From NCBI GenBank assembly GCA_946886675.1, contig CAMPIZ010000107.1, positions 1-6,232 on the forward strand: a stretch of DNA of 6,232 bases. Reading direction: 5' to 3'. Shown here piece by piece: positions 5,175 to 6,232 of the stretch. The notes under the pieces were generated by a model, which saw only the letters and a list, made by a program, of their open reading frames with translations, did no database searches and was not told the origin of the DNA. Position 1 is the stretch's first letter. Each line of letters begins with the position of its first letter. Origin of the DNA: an uncultured Flavobacterium sp. Lineage in GTDB: Bacteria > Bacteroidota > Bacteroidia > Flavobacteriales > Flavobacteriaceae. The translations under genes and the position numbers were made by a program.

Positions 5175-6232
5175 ATGAAAAACAAATTTTTAGCTTGCTG
5201 TACCTTACTTACGGTAATGTTTATGGCTTCCTGTAACAATGATGATGACAATGTTACAAATGACTCACAGGAAAACGTTATTTTAAATAACGATTCTCAA
5301 TCTCTTAACGAACGTGTAAAGTATGATAATTCCGGGGCACTGGAAATTATCACTCCCTTAGGAGGCCGAAATCAGGATGCTCCTGCCGCCGGTATTCCTC
5401 TTGCGCTTGTTGCCGAAGTAAACCCCCCGGTTTATAATGGTTTTACATTAAAGGCAACACACGTTAATGTTAATGGTAACTATGCGTATGTATCGTATAA
5501 TACTCAGGGTGAAGCCTATTCCGGAGCAGTGGATGTTATTGATATATCAAATCCTAACACCCCGCAAATCGTTATGCAGGCAATATTTCCAAATACTGAT
5601 GTAAGCAGCGTTAATTATAATAATGGTGTGCTTTATATTGCCGGAGCTGTAAGTACTGATGCTTACCCACAGGCAGCTACACCTGCATTTGTTTCGTCAA
5701 TGGCACTGTCAAACGGGTTACTTACCACAAACTTTACGCAAACTCAGCTTCAGGGTGATGTAGCAACATCGGTTACTTCATCTGATTCAAAATATTATGC
5801 TGTGTCAGGCTATAATGGACAGCTTGTACAGCTGAATGAATCTAATCATCAGATAGAGATGGCTATTTCTGTAAACGATCTTCGTTCTGTAGGGCTTAAA
5901 AGCAATAAAATTGTTGTACTAAGCGGTACACAGGGTGTAAAAGTGTATAATGCAAACAACCTTAGCCTTCAAAACTCTTTTACAACTTCACAGGATGTAC
6001 CAGATGCAAAAAGAACGATAGATTTTCTGGATAACAATTCTCTATTGGTTTCTGAAGGATATCAGGGGCTTGGAGTTTACAATATTAATTCAGGAAATAA
6101 AACACAAACTATCTCAGTTCCCACTAATGTGGAAGGTATAGACCCTACTGATATCACAACCAATGCAGTTTCTGCAAACGGTACAAGTGTTTATGTGGCA
6201 AATGGCGGCGCAGGGCTATACATCTATAAAAG
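5175..6232 (+). CDS. Surface-type lipoprotein with LVIVD-like beta-propeller (partial, 3' end outside window)
   Basis: The frame is open from ATG 5175 to the right edge (352 codons and two bases). Residues 1-20 form a lipoprotein signal peptide: basic start MKNK, hydrophobic LLTVMFMA, and lipobox MASC with C20 as the lipidated residue. NNDDDN follows the cysteine; an acidic stretch here resembles the lipoprotein export signal described for Flavobacteriia, which sends lipoproteins to the outer face of the outer membrane. Residues 30-75 look like a flexible linker. From about 95 onward, beta-strand units recur every 35-45 residues: YAYVSYN then GAVDVIDISNPNTPQIV, VLYIAGAV, KIVVLSGTQGVKVYN, SLLVSEGYQGLGVYNI and SVYVANGGAGLYIYK. 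This is the pattern of LVIVD-repeat beta-propellers. No catalytic residues can be named; ligand and role are unknown. It is divergent from mnmE and belongs to the chromosome side, with similar AT-rich composition. Confidence 0.88.
   Translation, partial: MKNKFLACCTLLTVMFMASCNNDDDNVTNDSQENVILNNDSQSLNERVKYDNSGALEIITPLGGRNQDAPAAGIPLALVAEVNPPVYNGFTLKATHVNVNGNYAYVSYNTQGEAYSGAVDVIDISNPNTPQIVMQAIFPNTDVSSVNYNNGVLYIAGAVSTDAYPQAATPAFVSSMALSNGLLTTNFTQTQLQGDVATSVTSSDSKYYAVSGYNGQLVQLNESNHQIEMAISVNDLRSVGLKSNKIVVLSGTQGVKVYNANNLSLQNSFTTSQDVPDAKRTIDFLDNNSLLVSEGYQGLGVYNINSGNKTQTISVPTNVEGIDPTDITTNAVSANGTSVYVANGGAGLYIYK

Overview
The window looks like a piece of a Bacteroidota chromosome, most likely Flavobacteriaceae. 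The evidence is a MnmE of typical length, two perfect TAnnTTTG (-7 type) promoter hexamer-like boxes in the AT-rich divergent spacer beside it, a lipoprotein with an acidic stretch straight after the lipobox cysteine, and accessory genes of families that are typical of Bacteroidota integrative conjugative elements (ICEs). No species can be named from this alone.

The window divides in two. Positions 1 to about 3540 are the end of an integrated mobile element, visibly richer in G+C than the rest (for example about 45% in 661-720 against 25% in 4021-4080). From left to right it holds: the C-terminal half of a TraG/VirD4-type coupling protein (minus strand, running off the left edge); a sharp junction near 650; the C-terminal part of a DUF3945-like element protein (plus strand); a small winged-helix-like protein; a small excisionase-like helix-turn-helix protein; then, convergent and overlapping by 14 bases, a tyrosine recombinase. 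The recombinase is the second gene of a minus-strand pair led by a zinc-finger plus double-HTH protein. Upstream of this pair is a dense, unannotated control or attachment region with five TGTGNC boxes at exact 10-base steps and three GGTACAAA boxes.

Positions from about 3640 to 6232 are ordinary chromosome: mnmE (tRNA U34 modification GTPase, minus strand) with a strong hairpin terminator behind it, and, divergently transcribed, the first 352 codons of a surface-type lipoprotein with an LVIVD-like beta-propeller, cut by the right edge.

Taken together, an integrative element sits at the 3' side of mnmE with its integrase module next to the gene, a locus also used by the unrelated Salmonella island SGI1. 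Its conjugation module appears crippled: a single deletion from inside traG to inside the DUF3945 gene would explain the head-to-head remnants at about 650 and would have removed everything between. The most notable unexplained structure is the phased TGTGNC array with the adjacent GGTACAAA inverted/direct repeats. No CRISPR array, RNA gene or insertion sequence was recognised.
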